Notes: generated from the sequence alone by a model not told the origin. DNA of 29,367 nucleotides from a virus (IMGVR_UViG_3300020421_002173:1-29367); one strand, 5' to 3'; shown: positions 1 through 5,614, counted from the first letter of the stretch. Translations and numbers: made by a program.

Positions 1-160
1 ATGCTTGCCAATAAACGCCTAGACTTTGAACTCGCAAGACTTAAAAACTGTGGTCAATTGATGAAGGAAGGAATTATTTTCCACCCTGCCAGCCCTTACA
101 GAAAAATATGTGCTGATGTTGTAGTACGAAATGTTAATACAATACCACAACATAGGCACT
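1..160 (+). other. Window edge; possible end of a plus-strand reading frame, unassigned
   Basis: No minus-strand gene is convincing here: the minus frames are broken by stops or give low-complexity, antisense-looking peptide. The plus frame starting at base 1 is open and its first ~55 codons look protein-like (a segment around residues 24-40 contains GIIFHPASPYRK), but it has no stop until base 388 and so would overlap the minus-strand gene at 161-970 by about 230 bases. It may be the 3' part of a plus-strand gene cut by the window, or chance. I recognise no family. Confidence 0.2.
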
Positions 161-970
161 CTATCCCTTCGGTTTCAGTGCCGAACGTAGAATCTTTATC
201 GCCCGGTTCCGATCCCGTTGCTCCGCCCTCTTCTGCGACACCGACAATACAGGGGGAGTCTTACCCCGTAAGGTCGCAATCTTCTTTATCACCTTCTTCA
301 CAGTCGGTTTCACAACCTTTAACAAAAGATCAGCAAGAGGCTTTGCGAGCAGTGCAGAGGTCGTCGCGACTACAGCAATTGAGGCGGTAACAGTTACAGC
401 ACCTGGTGATGGTAAGTTAGCAACAATCTGATCTGGTATATTTAAATTCTCAAATACAGGAAGACATTCTTTTCCTACTGTCTCATACCTGACTATCTTT
501 TTATTATTTTGTAATACTTTTCCAACAGGATTCTTTAACTCCTGCTCTCTTGTAGGGCACTTTGCCAATACCGCATCAGTCTTAGGGGTTGGTGGTGACT
601 CAGGAGTTGATGGAGTATCCTTTTCTGTTTCTGGAGATTTAATGGGAGGAGGTGGTGGAGCCTTTGTTGTTACTTCCAACCTGCGTGGATCATAATCTAT
701 TGGGGTATAACTAGGAGTTCCTGCATCACAGAATACTCGGACACCATCACTATCATCCTCTTTTAGTGCTTGATTTTCATTACTGTCTTTATGCGATTCA
801 ACACATCCAGGTATATTGACAATAGGAATACCCACCTGTGTAGTCACGGGTGGGTATATTGGTATTGCCTCTGGTGGTGTCTTTAACCAATCGGGTGTAT
901 CATTAATAAACAAATTATTAACTTGATTAATTCCAATATCAATATCACCTAACTGTATTTCTGGAATCAT
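161..970 (-). CDS. Conserved cyanophage protein of unknown function, proline-rich with C-terminal membrane-like segment
   Basis: This 269-residue protein has an acidic, proline-rich first half (a PPPPPI run near residue 107 and a PESPPTP stretch) and one hydrophobic segment near residues 190-215 (VTVTASIAVVATTSALLA), followed by a very basic C-terminus ending in LKPKG. No signal peptide or enzymatic motif is visible. The layout suits a virion or membrane-associated protein with an extended linker, but that is inference. The ATG at 970 lies 10 bases after the stop of the upstream small membrane protein, suggesting one transcript. It resembles conserved hypothetical proteins of T4-like cyanophages. 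Confidence 0.8.
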   Translation of the reverse strand: MIPEIQLGDIDIGINQVNNLFINDTPDWLKTPPEAIPIYPPVTTQVGIPIVNIPGCVESHKDSNENQALKEDDSDGVRVFCDAGTPSYTPIDYDPRRLEVTTKAPPPPPIKSPETEKDTPSTPESPPTPKTDAVLAKCPTREQELKNPVGKVLQNNKKIVRYETVGKECLPVFENLNIPDQIVANLPSPGAVTVTASIAVVATTSALLAKPLADLLLKVVKPTVKKVIKKIATLRGKTPPVLSVSQKRAEQRDRNRAIKILRSALKPKG

Positions 971-980
971 TAACTTTTAA

Positions 981-1247
981 CTAAAATGGAATTGCAGGGC
1001 CAGTTGTGGCAGGCATAGCAGGAGCGACAGGAACGACTCCTCCAGTGGTCTTGGGCAGTTCAGGCATGGCACTATCCATCATATCAGGAAGTGCCCCTGC
1101 AATGGCTTCTGCTGCTGCCTTAGCAACGTTTTCTTTTACCTGTTCAACAATAGCATCTCGACGAAGATAAACAACTGTTCCTCCACCGATGATACCAGCA
1201 GTTCCAACAAATGATAGAACTGCTAATACGTTAATTACTTTTTGCAT
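981..1247 (-). CDS. Small single-pass membrane protein, unknown function
   Basis: The 88-residue product has an N-terminal hydrophobic helix (about residues 5-28, rich in G, A and V), then a charged stretch (RRDAIVEQVKENVAKAAAEA) predicted helical, and a proline/alanine-rich tail. The helix could be an uncleaved anchor or a signal sequence; no clear AxA site sets one apart. It lies directly upstream of the proline-rich protein with a 10-base gap, and a 10-base gap separates it from the gene before it, so the three probably share a transcript. No known domain is recognised. Confidence 0.75.
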   Translation of the reverse strand: MQKVINVLAVLSFVGTAGIIGGGTVVYLRRDAIVEQVKENVAKAAAEAIAGALPDMMDSAMPELPKTTGGVVPVAPAMPATTGPAIPF

Positions 1248-1257
1248 TTAAATTACC

Positions 1258-1455
1258 TCAATCTATAAAAAACTCATCAGCAAAAGTTTTCTTACTATTT
1301 ACACTAGGAACTATTTGATATGCCATTTTATCTCTCAGTTTATTAATACGCTCTTCATCATACTTCTTGAAGTTTCCTCGCTTCTCAACTTTTTTATAGT
1401 AATGTAATGCGTTAAGGATGATTGTGTAATCATCCATTGTAAGTTCAAAGTTCAT
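1258..1455 (-). CDS. Small conserved cyanophage protein (MNFELT...), unknown function
   Basis: A 65-residue soluble protein starting MNFELTMDDYTIILNALHYY, mostly helical and charged. A GTG at 1467 would add four residues, but the ATG at 1455 is preferred because related phage proteins begin MNFEL and because it overlaps the end of the upstream small gene (stop 1445-1447), a usual coupling arrangement. An AAGGAG lies about 29 bases upstream of this ATG, too far to be its own ribosome site, so reinitiation after the upstream stop is likely. No function can be assigned. Confidence 0.75.
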   Translation of the reverse strand: MNFELTMDDYTIILNALHYYKKVEKRGNFKKYDEERINKLRDKMAYQIVPSVNSKKTFADEFFID

Positions 1456-1618
1456 GGTTAATATCACATGTTAGTTCGCAATTGTCTCCTTGAAACTCGG
1501 AGTCTGGAATAAATGGTGCAGACCCACAGATTGCACTTCTACACCATCGTGCCGTGCGATCTTCTAATTTCTCTGAGTGCTTCAAGGTCCATGTTTTTTG
1601 TTCCTCCGTCGTATGCAT
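1445..1618 (-). CDS. Small cysteine-rich protein read in an alternative frame over the nuclease 3' end
   Basis: A 57-residue frame from ATG 1618 (alternative ATG 1624) to a TGA at 1445-1447. Its N-terminal half lies in a different frame inside the 3' end of the nuclease gene; its C-terminal half fills the otherwise empty gap 1456-1538 and runs 11 bases into the next gene. The gap half has two cysteine pairs, WCRSAIC and CELTC, suggesting a small metal-binding or disulphide-bonded fold. A GAGG sits 9 bases before ATG 1618. The overlap pattern and the filled gap are the main support; the function is unknown. Confidence 0.65.
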   Translation of the reverse strand: MHTTEEQKTWTLKHSEKLEDRTARWCRSAICGSAPFIPDSEFQGDNCELTCDINHEL

Positions 1619-1997
1619 GAGCATAACCCTCAGTAATCATTTGTTCGTTAAGGGACAAAGATTCATCCCCGATATAAAGCCAACCGAGAAGACGGCCATA
1701 TTTACCGACGCCACCAACAAGTTCAGTCCTAACAGACAACTCATCGTCACCAGCGATAGTACTCTCCAGTTTCTCTTTGAGCCAGTTGGTTGCGTCGATT
1801 CCAAGTGCTTTCTCTTCTAAGTTTTTCGTCCTTTTCTCTGGCGTATCAACTCCCGCAACTCTAACTCTTTCTTTCTTGTATAGATCAAACCCCAGATCAA
1901 TGGTGACATCAATAGTATCGCCATCAAGTACACGATTGATCTCCGTTACTCGGAAGTTGTAGCAGCTCTTCCTGCTCGGCGGTGTTAGTGCTCCCAT
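1539..1997 (-). CDS. Thermonuclease (SNase-like) nuclease
   Basis: A 152-residue protein of the staphylococcal nuclease (TNase) family, which cleaves DNA and RNA phosphodiester bonds with Ca2+. The catalytic set is complete by comparison with SNase D21, R35, D40, E43 and R87: DGDTID at residues 25-30, R46, D51 and E54 in RVAGVDTPE, and R102 in KYGRLLGW. No signal peptide is visible, so it should act in the infected cytoplasm, perhaps in degrading host nucleic acid (inference). The ATG at 1997 lies inside the end of the upstream membrane-protein gene (74-base overlap), and no later methionine precedes the fold. Its own 3' end overlaps a small gene in another frame. Confidence 0.9.
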   Translation of the reverse strand: MGALTPPSRKSCYNFRVTEINRVLDGDTIDVTIDLGFDLYKKERVRVAGVDTPEKRTKNLEEKALGIDATNWLKEKLESTIAGDDELSVRTELVGGVGKYGRLLGWLYIGDESLSLNEQMITEGYAHAYDGGTKNMDLEALREIRRSHGTMV

Positions 1998-2133
1998 CTG
2001 ATAACTCGATATAGGATATGTTTAATATGTATGCAACATATCCTAATGCCAATCCAACAGCAATGATCACGCATATGATTACTGACCACACAGGATCAGC
2101 AACATTATCAAGAGGACGCAATATTAAATTCAT
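1924..2133 (-). CDS. Small single-pass membrane protein, unknown function
   Basis: A 69-residue protein with one strong membrane helix (about residues 15-38, VWSVIICVIIAVGLALGYVA) and a polar, acidic C-terminal tail. The start at ATG 2133 is chosen over an ATG at 2160 because it forms an ATGA overlap with the stop of the upstream small gene, the signature of translational coupling. Its last ~74 bases overlap the nuclease start. No family is recognised; it belongs to a run of tiny membrane proteins. Confidence 0.65.
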   Translation of the reverse strand: MNLILRPLDNVADPVWSVIICVIIAVGLALGYVAYILNISYIELSDGSTNTAEQEELLQLPSNGDQSCT

Positions 2134-2291
2134 TTCCCAAATGGCTCCCAGTGTTGCCAACTATAAGTATGAACAAGATGAATACCAATAATAGGCACAA
2201 CAACTAGTGCAAGACTTAATGTACCAATCCCAAAAGGATTATTGAGTGCAACTGCAGCAAAGTGTGCTGCTTTATGTGCTAAAATATTCAT
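2130..2291 (-). CDS. Tiny membrane protein (53 aa), unknown function
   Basis: This frame starts MNILAHKAAHFAAVALNN, has a hydrophobic segment (TLSLALVVVPIIGIHLV, about residues 29-45) and ends in an aromatic tail (YSWQHWEPFGK). It fills a stretch that would otherwise be empty. Both ends form ATGA overlaps: its start with the stop of the gene at 2288-2530, and its stop with the start of the gene at 1924-2133. That double coupling is strong support for a real gene in spite of its size. The function is unknown. Confidence 0.75.
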   Translation of the reverse strand: MNILAHKAAHFAAVALNNPFGIGTLSLALVVVPIIGIHLVHTYSWQHWEPFGK

Positions 2292-2530
2292 AGATATCCT
2301 CCCCAGATATTCCAGAAATCTCTAAAATAAAAATCAACATCAGTCAAAGATCCAGTAGGAGCAGTTTTATCATCTTCCTTTGCCCATTTGATGCAGAATC
2401 TACCGATATCTTCAGAACTCAATACACGATTCACTCCATACATTCTAGAAAATGAACTCATAGCAAAATTGTAACGTGCTCTAATGTGCGGTTCCATTAC
2501 CATCATATTTGTCAGAGTCATAATAAACAT
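2288..2530 (-). CDS. Conserved small soluble protein, unknown function
   Basis: An 80-residue protein starting MFIMTLTNMMVMEPHIRARY and ending in the aromatic FWNIWGGYL. The ATG at 2530 lies three bases after an AAAGGAG ribosome site; the in-frame ATG at 2521 is an alternative with wider spacing. A possible extension to 2551 would need a TTG codon and is not favoured. The first ~50 bases overlap the upstream 42-aa gene in another frame. No domain is recognised. Confidence 0.7.
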   Translation of the reverse strand: MFIMTLTNMMVMEPHIRARYNFAMSSFSRMYGVNRVLSSEDIGRFCIKWAKEDDKTAPTGSLTDVDFYFRDFWNIWGGYL

Positions 2531-2609
2531 TTTCTCCTTTGTAAAATCCAAAAACTATAGTAGTAACTATGAATGGTATAGAAATCCACATCAATATAGT
2601 GCCAAACAT
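2481..2609 (-). CDS. Tiny membrane protein (42 aa), unknown function
   Basis: The frame MFGTILMWISIPFIVTTIVF... has one membrane helix covering most of its first 22 residues, followed by a polar tail (KGENVYYDSDKYDG). It starts 3 bases after the stop of the upstream 29-aa gene, with GAGG about 10 bases before the ATG. Its 3' end overlaps the next gene in another frame and contains that gene's ribosome site. It accounts for an otherwise empty interval. The function is unknown. Confidence 0.6.
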   Translation of the reverse strand: MFGTILMWISIPFIVTTIVFGFYKGENVYYDSDKYDGNGTAH

Positions 2610-2612
2610 AGT

Positions 2613-2702
2613 TCATTTTCCTCTATATTTTAAAGGCCAAGTAACGTGTAATGTATAGCATAATAATGCTATAAAACCGTATACAAATAATCCGCTCATC
2701 AT
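2613..2702 (-). CDS. Tiny membrane protein (29 aa), unknown function
   Basis: A 29-residue frame beginning MMSGLFVYGFIALLCYTLHV, essentially one membrane helix with a short basic tail (KYRGK). Its ATG forms an ATGA overlap with the stop of the 63-aa membrane protein upstream, and the 42-aa gene begins three bases after its stop. Support comes from this spacing and from filling a gap, not from a family match. Confidence 0.55.
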   Translation of the reverse strand: MMSGLFVYGFIALLCYTLHVTWPLKYRGK

Positions 2703-2890
2703 AGTTTTATATTCAACCAAGGTAACAGTGGAGGTATCACTCCAATCAGTCTGAGGAGACCCTCAGCAAATAGAGCGAGAACAAACCAACCCACACACAT
2801 AGAAATAAGTCCAGCATTACGGTTGTGCTTACGAATTGCATCATTAATCATCTCCTGGCATTTTTCTTTAGTTACATAATCTTTTGACAT
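2699..2890 (-). CDS. Small membrane protein, unknown function
   Basis: A 63-residue protein with a charged N-terminus (MSKDYVTKEKCQEMINDAIRK) and a hydrophobic C-terminal half (about residues 27-60) that probably spans the membrane once. Its ATG immediately follows the TAA of the plastocyanin gene, and the GGAG of its ribosome site is formed by the last plastocyanin codon, so the two are translationally linked. Whether it acts with plastocyanin is unknown. Confidence 0.7.
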   Translation of the reverse strand: MSKDYVTKEKCQEMINDAIRKHNRNAGLISMCVGWFVLALFAEGLLRLIGVIPPLLPWLNIKL

Positions 2891-3214
2891 TTACTCCACA
2901 TGAACTACACCAGTCATACCTGCTCCCTGATGGGGACCACAGAAGATATTATAGTCCCCTTTGTCAGCAAATACAACGTCCTGTGTTTCACCAGGAGCAA
3001 ATAATAATGCTTCTCTAGAAAGATCTGGACGTGCCTCTACAATAATATTATGTGGAGGTAGTGCTTCATTGATAAAATGAACTGTCTCACCTGCAGAGAT
3101 TGTAATCTCATCAGGTTCAAATACTAGATTCCCACCGGAACCCATTGAAACATCAACTGCCCATGCTGGCATAGTAAAAAATAGTGTGATTAGAAGTGCA
3201 AAAAAGTACTTCAT
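2891..3214 (-). CDS. petE: Plastocyanin with signal peptide
   Basis: A 107-residue precursor of the blue-copper electron carrier that moves electrons from cytochrome b6f to photosystem I in the thylakoid lumen. Residues 1-19 are a signal peptide (hydrophobic core, cleavage after AWA). The type-1 copper ligands are all present: H55 in PPHN, then C92, H95 and M100 in CGPHQGAGM. The mature part is about 88 residues, some ten shorter than typical cyanobacterial plastocyanins, with the loss between the first His and the last strands. The ATG at 3214 is used; an upstream TTG is not needed. Plastocyanin genes are known in some cyanomyoviruses, where they are thought to support electron flow during infection. 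Confidence 0.95.
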   Translation of the reverse strand: MKYFFALLITLFFTMPAWAVDVSMGSGGNLVFEPDEITISAGETVHFINEALPPHNIIVEARPDLSREALLFAPGETQDVVFADKGDYNIFCGPHQGAGMTGVVHVE

Positions 3215-3298
3215 AATATTTTCAATCAACTACACTATCTATGATATTTCTGCGTTATTATACTTATATTATATCTTGACTTCGTGACTAAGTTTTGA

Positions 3299-3922
3299 TT
3301 AGCAGTCATTAAAAACCGAACCAACTTCACTGCCTATATTAGAACCCATTCTTTGCCCTAATAGAACTGCCCAACCAGATGCTAACCACCCAATATAAGG
3401 AATGCCTACAAGCATTGGAGCAACAGCACCTGTAGCAATGCTAGCGCCTGCTAGAGCACCTTGTGACCGTGCTCCAGCGTCCGCCACTATACACTCTATG
3501 TCCTTTGCAGACTTTCCCTCGCCATCTCCGACAGCACCTCCTCCTATATTACGAGTTCCATTCATAGTATATTGATCACGACGATACTCATCACGCTTCT
3601 CAGTGCCACCACCAAACCATCCTCTCTTTTCTTTATCAAGATTGAGAGATCTCTCAGACTCTAATACTTTAGGATCATTTGCACGATACTCAATCTCATA
3701 TCCATCCTTTCCTGCTTTGATTTTATACGATGAGTAAGGACCACGCGGAAGATTAAATGTTGGTGGTTCTTGGACTTGGGGTTTGGTATCTATGAGATAA
3801 CCCAGTAGTCCTATATGAGCAAACGCAAAGAGTCCTCCCAATGTTAACGCAATCGTCTTAACAGGTGACTTGCTCGGCACATGCTCGGTGACTTGCTCGG
3901 TCGATTTCTTAGAATTTAACAT
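3299..3922 (-). CDS. Conserved cyanophage membrane-associated protein, unknown function
   Basis: A 207-residue protein with an N-terminal membrane helix (about residues 20-44, TIALTLGGLFAFAHIGLLGY), a long charged middle (residues 55-125) and a glycine/alanine-rich hydrophobic C-terminal region (about residues 145-195) of the sort seen in glycine-zipper membrane segments. The ATG at 3922 is chosen over a TTG at 3940. It lies between the plastocyanin promoter region and a two-helix membrane protein. A virion or envelope role is possible but unproven. Confidence 0.7.
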   Translation of the reverse strand: MLNSKKSTEQVTEHVPSKSPVKTIALTLGGLFAFAHIGLLGYLIDTKPQVQEPPTFNLPRGPYSSYKIKAGKDGYEIEYRANDPKVLESERSLNLDKEKRGWFGGGTEKRDEYRRDQYTMNGTRNIGGGAVGDGEGKSAKDIECIVADAGARSQGALAGASIATGAVAPMLVGIPYIGWLASGWAVLLGQRMGSNIGSEVGSVFNDC

Positions 3923-3945
3923 GATTAGAATGGAGACCAATACCG

Positions 3946-4236
3946 TTAATCAATTTTTGCATCTTTCTTCTCCAATGTAGGTGCTTCCTTTGATTCGTCT
4001 TTCTTTTTAGACGCAACGACACCGAACGTCGCAAGCGTTCCCGTGAAGACGCTGGCGATAAAAGTCGGATCGATGTTTTTTTGAGGAATACCAGGAACAG
4101 TTACATAGTTAAGGGTCAGAATTGCTGCTGACCAACCAAGTATGATAACTCGGACAAGAGTTGATACACCCTCGTCCGCCCACTCAAATTTATTTTCCTT
4201 TTTGGATTCCTTTTTCTTTTGTGGATTTGATTCCAT
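3946..4236 (-). CDS. Two-helix small membrane protein, holin-like in shape
   Basis: A 96-residue protein with a lysine-rich N-terminus, two probable membrane helices (about residues 25-42, STLVRVIILGWSAAILTL, and 55-75, TFIASVFTGTLATFGVVA) and a charged lysine/glutamate C-terminus. That layout resembles a class II holin, which would release the wall hydrolase, but no family motif confirms it. ATG 4236 is preferred; ATG 4254 lies only ten bases after the T-tract of a terminator. Transcription reaching this gene must read through that terminator or start at the TCTAAATA just after it. Confidence 0.65.
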   Translation of the reverse strand: MESNPQKKKESKKENKFEWADEGVSTLVRVIILGWSAAILTLNYVTVPGIPQKNIDPTFIASVFTGTLATFGVVASKKKDESKEAPTLEKKDAKID

Positions 4237-4263
4237 TAGAAAAAAGCAACGCATTTCTATTTA

Positions 4264-4290
4264 GAAAAAAAGGGGGTCAATCGCCCCCTT
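4264..4290 (-). terminator. Rho-independent terminator, minus strand
   Basis: On the minus strand a 7-bp stem (AAGGGGG/CCCCCTT) with a 7-base loop is followed by seven T. The 5' arm codes for the last residues (EGG) of the gene at 4277-4405 and the stop codon TGA lies in the loop. The T-run leads into TCTAAATA, one base off the T4-type late promoter motif. Confidence 0.85.
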
Positions 4291-4405
4291 CAAAAACTGG
4301 TCTCATCATACCCTTATCGGGTGGACCATCATCATCATCTGTTGGCATTGTAATGATATAAACAATAGTAAATCCCATTAACAACCATAGATATGTGTTC
4401 ACCAT
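4277..4405 (-). CDS. Tiny membrane protein with acidic tail (42 aa)
   Basis: The frame starts MVNTYLWLLMGFTIVYIITM, a single membrane helix, and ends in an acidic tail (PTDDDDGPPDKG...). ATG 4405 is chosen because the TGA of the upstream hli gene overlaps it (7 bases), giving translational coupling. Its last codons form the ascending arm of the terminator hairpin. It is the last gene of the hli/ferredoxin unit. The function is unknown. Confidence 0.65.
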   Translation of the reverse strand: MVNTYLWLLMGFTIVYIITMPTDDDDGPPDKGMMRPVFEGGD

Positions 4406-4506
4406 AATCCTGGAATCAGGTCGCCAGTAAGGGCATAAGATCCCATTGCGGCAATGACTCCAATCATTGCTGCCCAACCATTAATACGTTCTGCTGTTTC
4501 GTTCAT
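4399..4506 (-). CDS. hli: Short high-light-inducible (Hli) protein, variant motif
   Basis: A 35-residue protein matching the Hli/chlorophyll a/b-binding one-helix pattern: AERINGWAAMIGVIAAMGSY followed by ALTG. The usual motif reads E..NGR.AM.G; here W replaces the R. Hli proteins sit in the thylakoid membrane, bind chlorophyll and carotenoid, and protect photosystems in high light. The start forms an ATGA overlap with the upstream 53-aa gene and its end overlaps the next tiny gene. It is near the minimum length for this family, so it may be a reduced Hli. Function assignment rests on the motif. Confidence 0.75.
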   Translation of the reverse strand: MNETAERINGWAAMIGVIAAMGSYALTGDLIPGLW

Positions 4507-4664
4507 TGTTTTTGCTCCAAAGTTTTATTGTAAATGACAACTCTACCGTTGCCTCTAAGATATTCGATGCTGAATTGCAAATCATCATCATGACCCCAAC
4601 ATAATTCTTCAAAGAGGGCATTTAGTTTTTCCATGTCCTCATAAAGTTGATTGGGATTAGACAT
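4503..4664 (-). CDS. Conserved small acidic protein (53 aa), unknown function
   Basis: A 53-residue soluble protein, starting MSNPNQLYEDMEKLNALFEE, with a WGHDDD acidic patch and a C-terminal strand-like part (GNGRVVIYNKTLEQ). A GGAG lies seven bases before the ATG. It overlaps the upstream 26-aa gene by 8 bases and the downstream hli gene by ATGA. Similar short proteins occur in T4-like cyanophages. No function is known. Confidence 0.75.
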   Translation of the reverse strand: MSNPNQLYEDMEKLNALFEELCWGHDDDLQFSIEYLRGNGRVVIYNKTLEQKQ

Positions 4665-4737
4665 TTTCATCTCCAGATTGTGTCATCATGGCGGCTACAA
4701 GAAAAGCAAGAGCCGTGATAGTAATAGCTGCAACCAT
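4657..4737 (-). CDS. Tiny membrane peptide downstream of ferredoxin (26 aa)
   Basis: A 26-residue frame, [18 protein letters not shown] plus a short polar tail, that is essentially one membrane helix. Its ATG shares a base with the ferredoxin TAA (TAATG) and its stop overlaps the next start. It resembles the 27-aa peptide just upstream of ferredoxin (both begin MVA and are one helix). Evidence is positional. Confidence 0.5.
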   Translation of the reverse strand: MVAAITITALAFLVAAMMTQSGDENV

Positions 4738-5030
4738 TAGTATAGTGCCTCCTCTTGCTCCGTCAACACAGTACAGTCAGATGTTGGATAAGCAACACAA
4801 GTTAGTACAAATCCTTCAGCAATTTGGTCATCATCAAGAAACGATTGATCACTTTGATCTACTGTGCCACTAACAATTTTACTAGCACATGAAGAACAAG
4901 CACCAGCACGACAAGAATAGTTCATATCGATTCCCGATTCTTCTGCTGCATCTAGGAGATACTGATCGTCTGGACACTCTATGGTTTGTGAGGTTCCGTC
5001 TGGAGTTTGAAATGTAATGTTGAATGACAT
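4737..5030 (-). CDS. petF: Plant-type 2Fe-2S ferredoxin
   Basis: A 97-residue ferredoxin that binds one 2Fe-2S cluster and carries low-potential electrons from photosystem I to reductases and other acceptors. The four cluster ligands are C40, C45, C48 and C78 in the pattern C-x4-C-x2-C-x29-C ([11 protein letters not shown] and LTC). Length and the acidic surface match cyanobacterial PetF. Its ATG overlaps the stop of a 27-aa peptide and its TAA overlaps the next start. It is in one unit with two hli genes under a consensus sigma-70 promoter at 5380-5408. Phage ferredoxins are known in cyanomyoviruses, including some supporting phycobilin synthesis; the partner here is not shown. Confidence 0.95.
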   Translation of the reverse strand: MSFNITFQTPDGTSQTIECPDDQYLLDAAEESGIDMNYSCRAGACSSCASKIVSGTVDQSDQSFLDDDQIAEGFVLTCVAYPTSDCTVLTEQEEALY

Positions 5031-5113
5031 TAGTACGATTTTAATAATTGTTGTATTTCTTGTATACTATAGGATAGTATTGCAGAAAATGCAATACTAA
5101 TTATAGCAACCAT
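5030..5113 (-). CDS. Tiny membrane peptide upstream of ferredoxin (27 aa)
   Basis: A 27-residue frame, [18 protein letters not shown] plus a polar end (EIQQLLKSY). Its TAA overlaps the ferredoxin ATG (TAATG). It contains a perfect 9-bp inverted repeat. No ribosome site is evident, so this may be a leader peptide coupling translation to ferredoxin, or not a gene at all. Confidence 0.4.
   Translation of the reverse strand: MVAIISIAFSAILSYSIQEIQQLLKSY
5075..5099 (-). repeat. Perfect 9-bp inverted repeat before ferredoxin
   Basis: TAGTATTGC and GCAATACTA flank a 7-base loop. No T-run follows, so it is not a typical terminator. In the mRNA it would form a hairpin about 45 bases upstream of the ferredoxin start, inside the tiny frame 5030-5113; it could affect stability or translation. 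Confidence 0.6.
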
Positions 5114-5133
5114 AGATTGTCAAAAAATGTTTA

Positions 5134-5352
5134 TCAGAATCCCAACACACCAAAGAAAAATACGCTACCAGAAGTAGCATATGATACAACTGCTGCAACA
5201 AAACCAAGCATGGCAGTGCGACCATTTAGTTTCTCTGCTTTCTCAGCATATGTCTCATAACCATAACGTTCTGCATCAGTTTGAGAGACATACATACGTG
5301 GTTCTTTTGCGAACAAATTTTGTTGTCCGAGCTCATTCGTTGTTACAGTCAT
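5134..5352 (-). CDS. hli: High-light-inducible (Hli) protein
   Basis: A 72-residue one-helix protein of the chlorophyll a/b-binding superfamily. The C-terminal part holds the canonical motif AEKLNGRTAMLGFVAAVVSY followed by ATSG, with the conserved E, N, R and M pigment/stabilising residues; the first ~37 residues are a hydrophilic extension. It would sit in the thylakoid membrane and help protect photosystems in infected cells. It is the first gene after the consensus promoter at 5380-5408, about 20 bases from the likely transcript start, and lacks a clear Shine-Dalgarno. It leads the hli/ferredoxin/hli unit. Confidence 0.93.
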   Translation of the reverse strand: MTVTTNELGQQNLFAKEPRMYVSQTDAERYGYETYAEKAEKLNGRTAMLGFVAAVVSYATSGSVFFFGVLGF

Positions 5353-5379
5353 TTTACAATATGTAATGAATCTTTACAT

Positions 5380-5408
5380 ATTATATATGTTTCTTTAAGA
5401 TTTGTCAA
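5380..5408 (-). promoter_or_regulatory. Consensus sigma-70 promoter for hli-ferredoxin unit
   Basis: On the minus strand TTGACA (5408-5403), a 17-base spacer and TATAAT (5385-5380), a perfect match to both hexamers. The transcript would start near 5373, about 20 bases before the hli ATG. The -35 box overlaps the stop codon of the gene at 5405-5614. Confidence 0.9.
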
Positions 5409-5614
5409 TAGTCCATGTTACCACCATAACGGATGCAGGTCTTTTTGTTTTCTGCTGATGATCTACACCACTGTCTCACATAAGCATCTGCATCTTTATC
5501 CATTGTAAAGTGAGCATAGTTATGAAGCATTCCAATCATAATCAATACTCCAATAGATATCACATTAAAGTGTGTAGCAGGATGATTGACGATCCTTATA
5601 AAATAATCTTTCAT
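5405..5614 (-). CDS. Small membrane protein, unknown function
   Basis: A 69-residue protein, starting MKDYFIRIVNHPATHFNVIS, with one membrane helix (about residues 18-34) and a polar C-terminus with two cysteines (QWCRSSAENKKTC). The ATG lies one base after the T-run of the upstream terminator and no ribosome site is visible, so its expression must depend on read-through or an unseen promoter. Its stop overlaps the -35 box of the hli promoter. No family is recognised. Confidence 0.55.
   Translation of the reverse strand: MKDYFIRIVNHPATHFNVISIGVLIMIGMLHNYAHFTMDKDADAYVRQWCRSSAENKKTCIRYGGNMDY

Noticed and set aside
1-390. 129-codon plus-strand frame at the window edge as a full gene
   Set aside because: More than half overlaps the minus-strand 269-aa gene, and that part has the serine/proline-rich look of an antisense frame. 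Only the first 160 bases remain possible.
3230-3298. Promoter for plastocyanin
   Set aside because: The AT-rich gap has TATAAT-like strings but no acceptable -35 or NATAAATA; plastocyanin may rely on an upstream start.
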